From positions 62,001 to 126,000 of the forward strand of contig NZ_JZRB01000007.1 of NCBI RefSeq assembly GCF_000964085.1: a DNA stretch of 64,000 nt. Reading direction: 5' to 3'. The position numbers and the translations under genes are program-made. This document shows, piece by piece, positions 17,515 through 25,145 of the stretch (positions are counted from its first letter, which is position 1; the number at the start of each line of letters is the position of its first letter). The notes beneath the pieces are model-generated. The model was not told where the DNA came from and did no database searches. It worked only from the letters and a program-made list of their open reading frames with translations. This DNA comes from Luteibacter yeojuensis (lineage in GTDB: Bacteria; Pseudomonadota; Gammaproteobacteria; Xanthomonadales; Rhodanobacteraceae).

Positions 17515-19143
17515 TCACGTCGCGTGCGCACCGCCGGTCGCCGCCGGTTTGGGCGTACGGCCGTACCACACGCTACACGGATCGCCCTCGACCACGCGCT
17601 TGCGCGTCGCCATGCCCAGCCATGCGAAGCCGGCGCTCAGTGCCATCGCGCCGAGGTCCACGCCCAGCACGTCGTAGCGACCTTCGGCCAGCGTGCGGGC
17701 AAGGCGATCGCCGTGCAGCGCGATGTCGAGGATGCCGACGGCGGCCGACACGGCGGCGGTGGCGAACAACAGGTCGACCGCGGCTTTTGCCGGGCGCCGC
17801 CAGAACGTCCACGCCACCGCGGCGAAGAACGCGCTGAAACACACCGGCTGCACCACGTGGGTAGGCTCCGCGCCGAACAGCGGGGCGAGGTGGTTGCCAA
17901 CGAACGTCACCGATATGGCGAAGCACGTGCCGAGGCACACGCCCACCGTGGCGGTGGCCATGGCGCGCACCTTCATCGGTTGCTCGGCGCTACGGCGCTT
18001 GCGCCGGGTTTCGATGTAAAGCAGGTTGCCCGAATAGAACAGGAAGGCGCCGGCCAGGCCGAGGATGAAGTAAAGCCAGCGCAGCGACAGGCTGCCGAAC
18101 GTGCCGAAGTGCAGGCCGAAGATGGCCGAGTACGTGGCGTGGTTCGCATCGCGCGCCCCCGTCAGCTGCACGTTGAGGATGCGTCCGCTCGCGGGATCGA
18201 CGGCAACCATGCCGTATTCACCGAGCGTCTTCGTGGACGTGCCGCGCACCTCCGCCTGCGCACCCGGCTGGCCGTAGTGGACGTAGCGCATGTAGTCGGG
18301 CTCGAAGTTCGCGGCGCCCGCGTCGAGCGCGGCCTTGCGTGCCAGTGCGCCGAGTTGCGCCGGCGGCAGCATGGCGATGTCGCCCGTGGCCTTGCCCTTC
18401 GCCGCGTTCGCGTCGGCCATCGCCGTCGTATCGGGCAGCGCGCTGGTCATGCGCTCGAACGCACCCATCAGCTTGCCGTCGAAGATCGCGGTGTTGAACG
18501 CCATCAGCGCTACCAGCGTTAAACACAGCAAGGCGCCGGTGACGGCGAAGATGATGTGGAAGGGCAGGCTGAGGATGCCGATGACGTTATGCGCGTCCTG
18601 CCACAGCCGCTTCAGGTTGTGGCCCGGGCGCAGCGCGAACATCTCGCGCACCAGGTTCGGCAGGTGGATCAACACGCCGGTGAGCAGTGCCAGCCCGTAG
18701 ATGACGCTGACGATGCCCATGAGGTAGATGCCGATCTCGGGGATGCCGAGGTCGTAGTGCAGCTCGTAGACGAAATCCGCGAGGCCATGCGTGTGGTCTT
18801 CGGAATCATGCGCGGCGGCATCGTCGACGGCTTGCGTCTTCCACGTGCCGTCCTTCTCCATCCAGTAGGCGGCCACCTCGTGCGAGGGGTGCCCGGCCGC
18901 ATACGTGACGCCAATCGAATCACGCGCGGCGGGGTGCTTCGCGACGATGTCGGCGACCATCGCGTCGGCCTGTTCCATCACCTTCGCATCCGCCAGCTCC
19001 GCCTGCGGCAACGCCCAGGTGTCGATGGGGTCGTGGAACATGGTCAGCGCGCCCGCGTAGAACGCGATGAACAGCGCGAAGCCAGCGAGCAGGCCTGTCC
19101 AGGTGTGCACGGTGGTGAAGGTGCGGAGGGTGCTGGACTTCAT
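17515..19143 (-). CDS. PepSY-TM iron-uptake-associated membrane protein
   Basis: 542 residues of the PepSY-associated transmembrane family (PiuB-like). It begins TFTTVHTWTGLLAGFALFIAFYAGALTMF, the conserved first helix, followed by a periplasmic PepSY region, HNVIGILSLPFHIIFAVTGALL, and a C-terminal set of further helices. Family members act in siderophore or haem iron handling, with some reducing ferric chelates. It is the last of three genes in an operon with a Fur box at the front and a 3-bp gap to the preceding gene. No TonB receptor is adjacent, unlike many such operons. Confidence 0.9.
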   Translation of the reverse strand: MKSSTLRTFTTVHTWTGLLAGFALFIAFYAGALTMFHDPIDTWALPQAELADAKVMEQADAMVADIVAKHPAARDSIGVTYAAGHPSHEVAAYWMEKDGTWKTQAVDDAAAHDSEDHTHGLADFVYELHYDLGIPEIGIYLMGIVSVIYGLALLTGVLIHLPNLVREMFALRPGHNLKRLWQDAHNVIGILSLPFHIIFAVTGALLCLTLVALMAFNTAIFDGKLMGAFERMTSALPDTTAMADANAAKGKATGDIAMLPPAQLGALARKAALDAGAANFEPDYMRYVHYGQPGAQAEVRGTSTKTLGEYGMVAVDPASGRILNVQLTGARDANHATYSAIFGLHFGTFGSLSLRWLYFILGLAGAFLFYSGNLLYIETRRKRRSAEQPMKVRAMATATVGVCLGTCFAISVTFVGNHLAPLFGAEPTHVVQPVCFSAFFAAVAWTFWRRPAKAAVDLLFATAAVSAAVGILDIALHGDRLARTLAEGRYDVLGVDLGAMALSAGFAWLGMATRKRVVEGDPCSVWYGRTPKPAATGGAHAT

Positions 19144-19146
19144 GGC

Positions 19147-19410
19147 TCAGAGACCGGGCAGGGTGTGCTTGGCGAGGAACAGCGCCGCGAAGGCGCCCAC
19201 GTTGGCGACGGCCAGCCAGCCCCATGCGCGCACGCCGGTGCGGAACATGAAGGTGGCCGCGATCACCACCGTCCACAGGGGGAAGAACGCCACCAGCCAC
19301 GGCATCAGCACGGCCTCGCTGGAACCTGGCCACAGGTAAACGACCAGGCCGATGACGGCCATCGAGAGCGGGCAGCCCAGCAGGATGCCGGCGAAGGTCT
19401 TGGCGAGCAT
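19147..19410 (-). CDS. DUF3649-like small membrane protein
   Basis: 87 residues with three hydrophobic helices. Size, helix pattern and position between a DUF3325-like gene and a PepSY gene match the DUF3649 proteins of iron-uptake operons; the assignment rests on context as much as on sequence. The start overlaps the upstream stop by one base (TGATG), so translation is coupled. Function unknown; co-expression under Fur suggests a part in iron import across the inner membrane. Confidence 0.75.
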   Translation of the reverse strand: MLAKTFAGILLGCPLSMAVIGLVVYLWPGSSEAVLMPWLVAFFPLWTVVIAATFMFRTGVRAWGWLAVANVGAFAALFLAKHTLPGL

Positions 19411-19682
19411 CAGCGCGGCTTCCTTTCGTCACCGGCCGGCTTGAGCAGCCACAGCACGTAGGGGAAGGCCACGGCGCCGAGCATCAGGGCGGTCAGCGTT
19501 GAGAATATTCCGGGAAGCGTGGTTTCACCGGCGACCCAGCAGGCCAGCGCGCCCACCGCCAGCGCCCCTGCCGCCAGCTTGCCGCCACGGCCCAAAGGCC
19601 GCGCCAGCGCGCGCTGGTTGCGGGAGGAGAGGTAGGCGAGAGCCATGGCGGCGAAGGCCACCAGGCAGCCGAGGAAGTTCAT
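19410..19682 (-). CDS. DUF3325-like small membrane protein
   Basis: 90 residues, three helices (MNFLGCLVAFAAMALAYLSS; GALAVGALACWVAGE; TALMLGAVAFPYVLWLL), ending in a basic tail. It matches the DUF3325 companions of PepSY-TM proteins. It is the first gene of the three-gene operon, and the Fur box lies 22-41 bp upstream of the ATG. Confidence 0.75.
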   Translation of the reverse strand: MNFLGCLVAFAAMALAYLSSRNQRALARPLGRGGKLAAGALAVGALACWVAGETTLPGIFSTLTALMLGAVAFPYVLWLLKPAGDERKPR

Positions 19683-19704
19683 GGGCGGGACCAGCTGGGT
19701 AGTT

Positions 19705-19723
19705 ATTGATAATTGTTATCATT
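19705..19723 (-). promoter_or_regulatory. Fur box
   Basis: ATTGATAATTGTTATCATT, 19 bp, close to the GATAATGATAATCATTATC consensus. It sits directly upstream of the DUF3325-DUF3649-PepSY operon, predicting repression by Fe(II)-Fur. Confidence 0.82.
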
Positions 19724-19734
19724 CACCACTTTGG

Positions 19735-19778
19735 GGTCAACAATGGTCATCGCTTGACCAGTGCTCAAGTTTTGACCA
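19735..19778. promoter_or_regulatory. Cluster of TGACC half-sites
   Basis: Four copies of GGTCA/TGACC at 19735, 19744-19749, 19755-19760 and 19773-19778; the middle two form TGGTCA-N5-TGACCA. The region to 19860 is AT-rich and also holds an 8-bp stem, TGGGGGTT (19799-19806) with AACCCCCA (19823-19830). It could bind a regulator of the 19929 gene. Confidence 0.4.
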
Positions 19779-19928
19779 ACCCAACCGCTAACTGAACATG
19801 GGGGTTTGGTAAAACTAGCGTTAACCCCCAAAGTTAAATTAGAATTAACCCCTCGCTCCATCAACGCGGTGCACCATCTCGGTATGCCGTGAGACAGGAA
19901 AACAACGTAACTACCTGATGTAACTGCC

Positions 19929-20363
19929 ATGCTGACCATCACCTTCCTCGCCATCGTCCTTGCCACCTGCGTCCTCGCGGTCGCTTCGGTCAAGCGCGTG
20001 CCTGAGGGCCAGGTGTTCAGCGTGCGCCGCGTCGGTCGTACGCCTGCCCTCCTGTCGGCTGGCACCCATGTGGTGCTGCCCCTCCTCGACCGCATCACCC
20101 ACAAGATCGACCTGGGTGGCCAGGTGCTCCGCTTCGACGGCGGCACGGTGTATTGGCAGGTGCTGGAGCCGGCCGCGGCCGATCCGGTCATCGAGGAAGC
20201 CCCGGAACTCATCCGCACCAACGTGGTGGCCGCCCTGCGCAACGCCGCCACCGCCCACGCCGCGGACCGCCGCGCCGTCGGCACCCAGTTGAAGCACGCC
20301 GTGAACGGTTCGCTCCGCGCCCGCGGCATGCTGGTGACACGCGTCGAGCTCGACGCCGCTTAA
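19929..20363 (+). CDS. Short SPFH/band-7-like membrane protein
   Basis: 144 residues. A single N-terminal membrane helix (3-20) is followed by VKRVPEGQVFSVRRVGRTPALLSAGTHVVLPLLDRI, the opening of stomatin/SPFH proteins, and a region with AALRNAATAHAADRRAVGTQLKHAVNGSLRARGMLVTRVEL that corresponds to the band-7 core. It is less than half the usual length: the coiled-coil tail needed for oligomerisation is missing, and no remnant follows, since a strong terminator comes 28 bp after the stop. Probably a natural minimal form rather than a pseudogene. Role unknown, perhaps membrane microdomain or protease regulation by family analogy. Confidence 0.75.
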   Translation: MLTITFLAIVLATCVLAVASVKRVPEGQVFSVRRVGRTPALLSAGTHVVLPLLDRITHKIDLGGQVLRFDGGTVYWQVLEPAAADPVIEEAPELIRTNVVAALRNAATAHAADRRAVGTQLKHAVNGSLRARGMLVTRVELDAA

Positions 20364-20391
20364 CGTTCGTAATAAAGCTCGGCTTATTAGG

Positions 20392-20420
20392 GAGGCGACG
20401 GCAACGTTGCCTCTTTTTTT
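20392..20420 (+). terminator. Rho-independent terminator
   Basis: 9-bp stem GAGGCGACG/CGTTGCCTC (one G-T pair) with a GCAA tetraloop, followed by seven T. It ends the SPFH-like gene before rsmG. Confidence 0.92.
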
Positions 20421-20478
20421 GTGCCCCGCGCCTGGCATGGGCGATACTTGCCCGCCTTATCGTAGACATTCGCCGCCA

Positions 20479-21108
20479 ATGCCCGCCCGCGACGACCTCA
20501 AAGCCCTCCTCGAACGCGGCATCGCCCAGCTGCAGGTCGACCTGCCCGCTGGCGCCGTCGAGCGCCTGCTCGATTACCGCGAGCTGCTCGAGCGCTGGAA
20601 CAGCGCCTACAACCTCACCGCCATCCGCGAGGCCCAGGCGCAGGTCACCCTGCACCTCATCGATTCGCTGGCCATCCTTCCTTATGTGCACGGCCGCACG
20701 CTGGCCGACCTGGGCACCGGGCCGGGCTTGCCCGGGATCCCGCTCGCCATCGCCGAGCCGGCCCGCGAGGTGCTCATGGTGGATTCGAACGGGAAGAAGG
20801 TGCGCTTCCTGCGCGAGGCCATCCGTTCGCTGAAGCTGGGCAATGCCAGGGCGCTCCAGAGCCGGGTGGAGGACGTGGAGGGCACGTTCGAGTGCATCAC
20901 GGCGCGGGCCTTTGCCTCGCTGGCCGACATGCTGGGCTGGGGTGGGCATCTGCTGGCGCCAGGGGGTACGTGGCTGGCCATGAAGGGGAAGCACCCGGCG
21001 GAGGAGCTGGCGGGGGTGCCGGCTGGGTTCGAGGTCGAGGCGATTCACAGCCTTGGGGTGCCGGGGGTTGAGGGCGAGCGGCATTTGGTCGTTATTCGCA
21101 GGAGCTGA
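20479..21108 (+). CDS. rsmG: 16S rRNA (guanine-527-N7)-methyltransferase RsmG
   Basis: 209 residues, the normal RsmG/GidB length. It uses S-adenosylmethionine to methylate G527 of 16S rRNA in the cytoplasm. Visible: LDYRELLERWNSAYNLTAIRE, the SAM-binding LADLGTGPGLPGIPLAI, VDSNGKKVRFLREA, and ITARAFASLADML. ATG 20479 starts the conserved N-terminus; an upstream extension would read through the terminator. It precedes parA and parB, as in most proteobacteria. Loss of this methylation gives low-level streptomycin resistance in other species. Confidence 0.96.
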   Translation: MPARDDLKALLERGIAQLQVDLPAGAVERLLDYRELLERWNSAYNLTAIREAQAQVTLHLIDSLAILPYVHGRTLADLGTGPGLPGIPLAIAEPAREVLMVDSNGKKVRFLREAIRSLKLGNARALQSRVEDVEGTFECITARAFASLADMLGWGGHLLAPGGTWLAMKGKHPAEELAGVPAGFEVEAIHSLGVPGVEGERHLVVIRRS

Positions 21109-21124
21109 GCGCCTCGCGAAACGC

Positions 21125-21182
21125 TGTCGCGCACAGGGGTGCGCTCCTACAGGGGGCCATCGCGCGCAAGCGCGCTCCCACA
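21125..21182. repeat. Tandem REP pair
   Basis: Two REP units in the same orientation (21125-21151, stem GCGCA/TGCGC type; 21159-21182, stem CGCGC type) between rsmG and parA. Most other pairs in the window are inverted. Confidence 0.85.
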
Positions 21183-21242
21183 GTAAAACGCCACAGATGC
21201 TACGCTAGCGCCCCTTCCGTGCACGGTAGCTAGCGACTTTCC

Positions 21243-22061
21243 ATGGCCCGCATCATCGCAGTCGCCAACCAGAAGGGCGGCGTCGGCAAGACCACCACTT
21301 CCGTCAACCTCGCCGCGGCGCTGGCCGCCGCGAAGCGCAAGGTGCTGCTTGTCGACTTCGATCCGCAGGGCAACGCCACCATGGCGTCGGGCGTGGACAA
21401 GCACGAGGCCAAGCCGAACGGCTGCGAAGTGCTACTGGGTGAAGTGGGCATCGAAGACGTGCTGGTGCGCACCGAGGCCGGCTACGACCTGATGCCGGGC
21501 AATGGCGACCTCACGGCCGCCGAGCTGAAGCTGATGGACGGCATGGCCCGCGAGCAGCGCCTGAAGGAGCAGCTGGCCAAGGTGGCCGACCGCTACGACA
21601 CCATCCTCATCGACTGCCCGCCGTCGCTGCACCTGCTGACGCTGAACGCGCTCACCGCCGCGAACGGCGTGCTCATTCCGGTGCAGTGTGAGTACTTCGC
21701 GCTCGAGGGCCTGTCCAGCCTGCTCGATACCATCACGGCCGTGCGCCAGCGCCTGAACCCCGAGCTCGAGCTCGAGGGCCTGCTGCGCACCATGTACGAC
21801 GTGCGCAACAACCTCGGCAACGAGGTGTCGTCGCAGCTCACCACGCACTTCGGCGAAAAGGTGCTGCGCTCGATCATCCCGCGCAACGTGCGCCTCGCCG
21901 AGGCGCCCAGCCACGGCCAGCCCATCCATCTTTACGACCGCGGTTCGCGCGGCGCCATCGCCTATATCGGCCTGGCCGGCGAGATCATCCGCCGCGAGCG
22001 CGCCCTGAAGGGCGGCGCCGAGCCCAGCGACGCCGAAGCCACCGCGCCGACCACGCCCTAA
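21243..22061 (+). CDS. parA: Chromosome partitioning ATPase ParA
   Basis: 272 residues. Deviant Walker A motif [16 protein letters not shown] (10-25), Walker A' DFDPQGN, Walker B ILIDCPPS and the [17 protein letters not shown] segment define chromosomal ParA/Soj. It binds DNA non-specifically in its ATP-bound dimer form and moves ParB-parS complexes, segregating the origin region. parB follows 9 bp later in the same operon. No parS-like site (TGTTTCACGTGAAACA type) was noticed in the window. Confidence 0.96.
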   Translation: MARIIAVANQKGGVGKTTTSVNLAAALAAAKRKVLLVDFDPQGNATMASGVDKHEAKPNGCEVLLGEVGIEDVLVRTEAGYDLMPGNGDLTAAELKLMDGMAREQRLKEQLAKVADRYDTILIDCPPSLHLLTLNALTAANGVLIPVQCEYFALEGLSSLLDTITAVRQRLNPELELEGLLRTMYDVRNNLGNEVSSQLTTHFGEKVLRSIIPRNVRLAEAPSHGQPIHLYDRGSRGAIAYIGLAGEIIRRERALKGGAEPSDAEATAPTTP

Positions 22062-22070
22062 GGAGCCCCC

Positions 22071-22946
22071 ATGGCAACAGCGAAGAAACGTGGACTCGGC
22101 CGTGGCCTCGATGCCCTGCTGGGCGGTGGCGCCGGCCCGGAAGCCGCCCCCTCGGTCATCGAGCAGGAAGGCGAGCTGCGCACGCTGCCCATCCACCATA
22201 TCCAGGCCGGCAAGTACCAGCCGCGCCGCCACTGGAACGACGAGGCGCTCGACGAGCTCGCCGCCAGCATCAAGGCCCAGGGCCTCATCCAGCCGGTGGT
22301 GGTCCGCGCCCTCGGCAAGAACAGCTACGAGCTCATCGCGGGCGAACGCCGCTGGCGCGCCGCCCAGCGTGCGCAGATGAGCGAGATCCCCGCGCTGGTG
22401 AAGGACGTGCCCGAGCAGTCCGTGCTCGCCATGGCCCTCATCGAGAACATCCAGCGCCAGGAGCTCACCCCGCTGGAAGAGGCGCAGGCCCTGCAGCGCC
22501 TCGTCGACGAGTTCGACCTGACGCACCAGCAGGCGGCCGACGCCGTGGGCCGCTCGCGCGCCTCGGTGTCCAACCTGCTGCGCCTCAACGAACTGCCGGC
22601 CGCCATCAAGCAGCTGCTCGACGAGGGCAAGCTGGAAATGGGCCACGCACGCGCCCTGCTCACGCTGCCTTCGACCATCGCCGAGCCGCTGGCCCGCGAA
22701 GCCGCCCGCAACGGCTGGACCGTGCGCGAGCTCGAGGAAGCCGCCCGCAAGGCCCAGCTGGAACCCAAGGGCAAGGCCAAGTCGGCCGCGCCGGCCGACC
22801 CCAACGTGGCCAACCTCGAGCGCGAGCTGGCCGAGCGCTTCGCCACCCGCGTGGAGGTGGCCCAGGGCCGCGGCGGCAAGGGCAAGCTCGTCATCCATTA
22901 CCACAGCAACGACGAGCTCGACGGCATCCTCAGCAAGATCCGCTGA
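22071..22946 (+). CDS. parB: Chromosome partitioning protein ParB
   Basis: 291 residues with the hallmark N-terminus KKRGLGRGLDALLGG (ParA-stimulating), the CTP-binding box with GERRWRAAQ, ALIENIQRQELTPLEEA, and a helix-turn-helix LTHQQAADAVGRSRASVSNLLRLNELP. The C-terminal dimerisation segment ends DELDGILSKIR. It loads at parS sites and spreads as a CTP-dependent clamp. It is co-transcribed with parA. The sigma-factor gene begins 19 bp after the stop. Confidence 0.96.
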   Translation: MATAKKRGLGRGLDALLGGGAGPEAAPSVIEQEGELRTLPIHHIQAGKYQPRRHWNDEALDELAASIKAQGLIQPVVVRALGKNSYELIAGERRWRAAQRAQMSEIPALVKDVPEQSVLAMALIENIQRQELTPLEEAQALQRLVDEFDLTHQQAADAVGRSRASVSNLLRLNELPAAIKQLLDEGKLEMGHARALLTLPSTIAEPLAREAARNGWTVRELEEAARKAQLEPKGKAKSAAPADPNVANLERELAERFATRVEVAQGRGGKGKLVIHYHSNDELDGILSKIR

Positions 22947-22965
22947 CGCCCGGGCCTGTAAGGAA

Positions 22966-23505
22966 ATGCCGACGCCGCCGGTCAAAGGGGATGTGAACCC
23001 CAAGCAGCGCCAGTACGAAGCCATGGTGCGCGCCCTGTCGGCGGACCTCTACCGGTTCGCCTGGTGGCTGTCGCGCTCCGAGACCGTCGCCCAGGACCTG
23101 GTCCAGGAGACGTTCCTGCGCGCTTGGAAGAACCTCGACGCCCTGCGCGACGCCGAATCGGCCAAGGCCTGGCTGTTCACCATCCTGCGCCGGGAACATG
23201 CCCGGCTTTACGAGCGCAAGCGCCTGGAGGTGGTGGAGCTGGACGATACGCTGCCCGAGGACGCCGCCTACGCCAGTCCCGAGCGCAGCGGCGATGCCGC
23301 GCAGGTACGCGAGGCCATCGGCCGCCTGCCCGATAAATACCGCGCGCCGCTGGCCATGCAGGTGCTGGGCGGCATGAGCGCCGACGAGATCGCCGAGAGC
23401 ACCGGGCAGAAGGCCGGCGCCGTGATGACCCAGTTGTTCCGCGCCCGCCAGCAGCTCAAGAAGCTGCTGGGCGGCCGCGCCGCGGCCGAGGGGGGCCGGA
23501 CATGA
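22966..23505 (+). CDS. ECF-type RNA polymerase sigma factor
   Basis: 179 residues with sigma region 2 (LYRFAWWLSRSETVAQDLVQETFLRAWKNLDAL, SAKAWLFTILRRE) and region 4 (AIGRLPDKYRAPLAMQVLGGMSADEIAESTGQKAGAVMTQLFRARQQL). It directs RNA polymerase to a stress regulon when released by its anti-sigma, encoded in the next gene with ATGA overlap. The start is uncertain: AAGGAA is only 2 nt from ATG 22966, and a GTG nine codons later has AAAGGGG nearby. Its place directly behind parAB suggests possible co-transcription with the partition operon. Confidence 0.92.
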   Translation: MPTPPVKGDVNPKQRQYEAMVRALSADLYRFAWWLSRSETVAQDLVQETFLRAWKNLDALRDAESAKAWLFTILRREHARLYERKRLEVVELDDTLPEDAAYASPERSGDAAQVREAIGRLPDKYRAPLAMQVLGGMSADEIAESTGQKAGAVMTQLFRARQQLKKLLGGRAAAEGGRT

Positions 23506-24236
23506 ACTGCCTCGACTTCCGCCGCCGCATCAGCGCCGAACCGCGTTCGCGCGACCCCGCCCTGCTCGCCCACCGCGATAGCTGCACCGAGGGCTGCGCC
23601 GCGTTCTGGCAGCGCGCGCAGCGCTTCGAGGATGACGTGGAAGCCGCCATGGCCGTGCCCGTGCCGGATGGCCTCGCCGACCGGATCCTGCTGGCCCACG
23701 CCACCGGCGAGCGCCGGGCCCAGGTGGGCCGCCGCCGCGCATGGCTGGCCATGGCCGCCTCGGTGCTGATCGCGTTCGGTGGCGTCGGCATGCTATGGCG
23801 CTACAGCGACCAGCATTCGCTGCCGGCCCTGGCCGTGGCGCACATGCCGTGGGAGATGGACTCGCTGGCGCTGACCCGGCCGATGACCGACGACCAGGTG
23901 GAAGCCGGCTTCGTCGGCCGCGCCACGCACCTGAAAGGCCCGGCCCCGGGCATGGTCACCTACGTGCACGACTGCACCGTGGGCCCGTACCCGGCGGTGC
24001 ACGCCGTCACCCGCATGGACGACGAGCCCGTGGTGGCGCTGTACATGCCGGGCAAGATGGACGGCAAGCCCGGCACCTTCCACCGCGATGGCTGGGATGG
24101 CCGCGAGCTACAACTGCACGGCGGCACGCTGGTGCTGCTGGCGCAGGGGGCGAGCCGCAAGGCGATGGAGACGGCGGAACGCGGCTGGCGCGCCGCCATC
24201 GAAGGGCCCGCGCCGGCATCGATCGGCCAGATCTGA
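23502..24236 (+). CDS. DUF3379-type anti-sigma factor
   Basis: 244 residues. The cytoplasmic N-terminal part starts MNCLDFRRRISAEP and has a Cys-rich patch (HRDSCTEGC), then one membrane helix at about 75-95 (AWLAMAASVLIAFGGVGML), then a periplasmic domain of about 150 residues. This is the plan of the DUF3379 proteins encoded with ECF sigma factors. ATG overlaps the sigma stop (ATGA), so the two are made in balance. The protein should hold the sigma factor at the membrane; the signal is unknown. The Cys residues may sense redox or metal, as in zinc-binding anti-sigmas, but the HxxxCxxC spacing is only approximate. Confidence 0.85.
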   Translation: MNCLDFRRRISAEPRSRDPALLAHRDSCTEGCAAFWQRAQRFEDDVEAAMAVPVPDGLADRILLAHATGERRAQVGRRRAWLAMAASVLIAFGGVGMLWRYSDQHSLPALAVAHMPWEMDSLALTRPMTDDQVEAGFVGRATHLKGPAPGMVTYVHDCTVGPYPAVHAVTRMDDEPVVALYMPGKMDGKPGTFHRDGWDGRELQLHGGTLVLLAQGASRKAMETAERGWRAAIEGPAPASIGQI

Positions 24237-24319
24237 ACGAATGCCGCGGGCGCGGCCCACGCGGCCGCCGCATCGGCGATAATGCCGCCCGATCCCCCCT
24301 GACCGCCCCCGGAACCACG

Positions 24320-25036
24320 ATGACCGACCTCGCCGTGGTCGTGCCAGTCTTCAACGAGCGCGACAATATCCCGCCCCTCCTTGCCGAGATCGCCCAGGCG
24401 CTGCGTGGCCGCGTGGATTTCGAAATCATCTACGTCGACGACGACAGCACCGACGACAGCGTCGCCGTGCTCACCGCGGCGAAGAAGGATTACCCCGAGC
24501 TACGTGTCATCCACCACGTCACCCGCAGCGGGCAGAGCACCGCGGTGGCCAATGGCGTCCGCGCCGCGCGCGCGCCGTGGGTGGCCACGCTCGATGGCGA
24601 TGGCCAGAACGACCCGGCCGACATCCCCAAGCTGCTCGCCGCCCGCGATGGCGCCGGCCCGCAGCTGAAGCTCTTCGCCGGCTGGCGCGTCACGCGCCGC
24701 GACAGCTTCAACAAGCGCATCTCGTCGAAGATCGCCAACGCGGTGCGCTCGCGCATGCTGCAGGACGATACGCCCGACACCGGCTGCGGCCTGAAACTGT
24801 TCGAACGCGAGACGTTTTTGCGGCTGCCCTACTTCGACCACATGCACCGCTACCTGCCGGCGCTGGTCAAGCGCGCTGGCTACGCCAGCCAGAGCGTGCC
24901 CGTGGGCCACCGCCCGCGCACGGCCGGCACGTCGAAATACGGCATGCTCGACCGCCTGTGGGTAGGCCTGGCCGATTTGCGCGGCGTGGCGTGGCTCATG
25001 CGCCGCGCGAAGGTGACCAAGACCGAAGAAGTCTGA
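24320..25036 (+). CDS. Family 2 glycosyltransferase (polyprenyl-phosphate type)
   Basis: 238 residues with a GT-A fold: LAVVVPVFNERDNIPPLLAEI, EIIYVDDDSTDDS, and the DGDGQNDPADIPKL nucleotide/metal site; QRR-like acceptor motifs are replaced by RPRTAGTSKYG near the C-terminus. This resembles dolichol/undecaprenyl-phosphate mannosyl- and glucosyltransferases but without the C-terminal membrane helices, so it is probably peripheral. The longer open frame upstream overlaps the anti-sigma gene in another frame and is rejected; ATG 24320 has GGAA upstream. Likely role in cell-surface glycan or lipid A modification. Confidence 0.88.
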   Translation: MTDLAVVVPVFNERDNIPPLLAEIAQALRGRVDFEIIYVDDDSTDDSVAVLTAAKKDYPELRVIHHVTRSGQSTAVANGVRAARAPWVATLDGDGQNDPADIPKLLAARDGAGPQLKLFAGWRVTRRDSFNKRISSKIANAVRSRMLQDDTPDTGCGLKLFERETFLRLPYFDHMHRYLPALVKRAGYASQSVPVGHRPRTAGTSKYGMLDRLWVGLADLRGVAWLMRRAKVTKTEEV

Positions 25037-25049
25037 AATCGCGACGATA

Positions 25050-25143
25050 TGTAGGAGCCCGCTTGCGGGCGACAGCTTTTCGCGAAGAGCAGCAGGGCCT
25101 GCGGCGTTGTCGCGAAAGATGTCGCCCACAAGTGGGCTCCTAC
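25050..25143. repeat. Inverted REP pair
   Basis: Units at 25050-25076 and 25119-25143 (GTAGGAGC, stem CCCGC or CCCAC, GCGACA) facing each other between the convergent glycosyltransferase and patatin genes. About 42 bp of spacer. Confidence 0.88.
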
Positions 25144-25145
25144 GG

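Noticed and set aside
19799-19830. Rho-independent terminator in the leader of the SPFH-like gene
   Set aside because: The 8-bp stem has a 16-nt loop and no T-run on either strand.
20479-22946. parS centromere near parAB
   Set aside because: No sequence close to TGTTTCACGTGAAACA was found by eye; it may lie outside the window.
21432-23024. Long minus-strand frame across parA and parB
   Set aside because: It crosses two complete genes and their junction, with no start signal.
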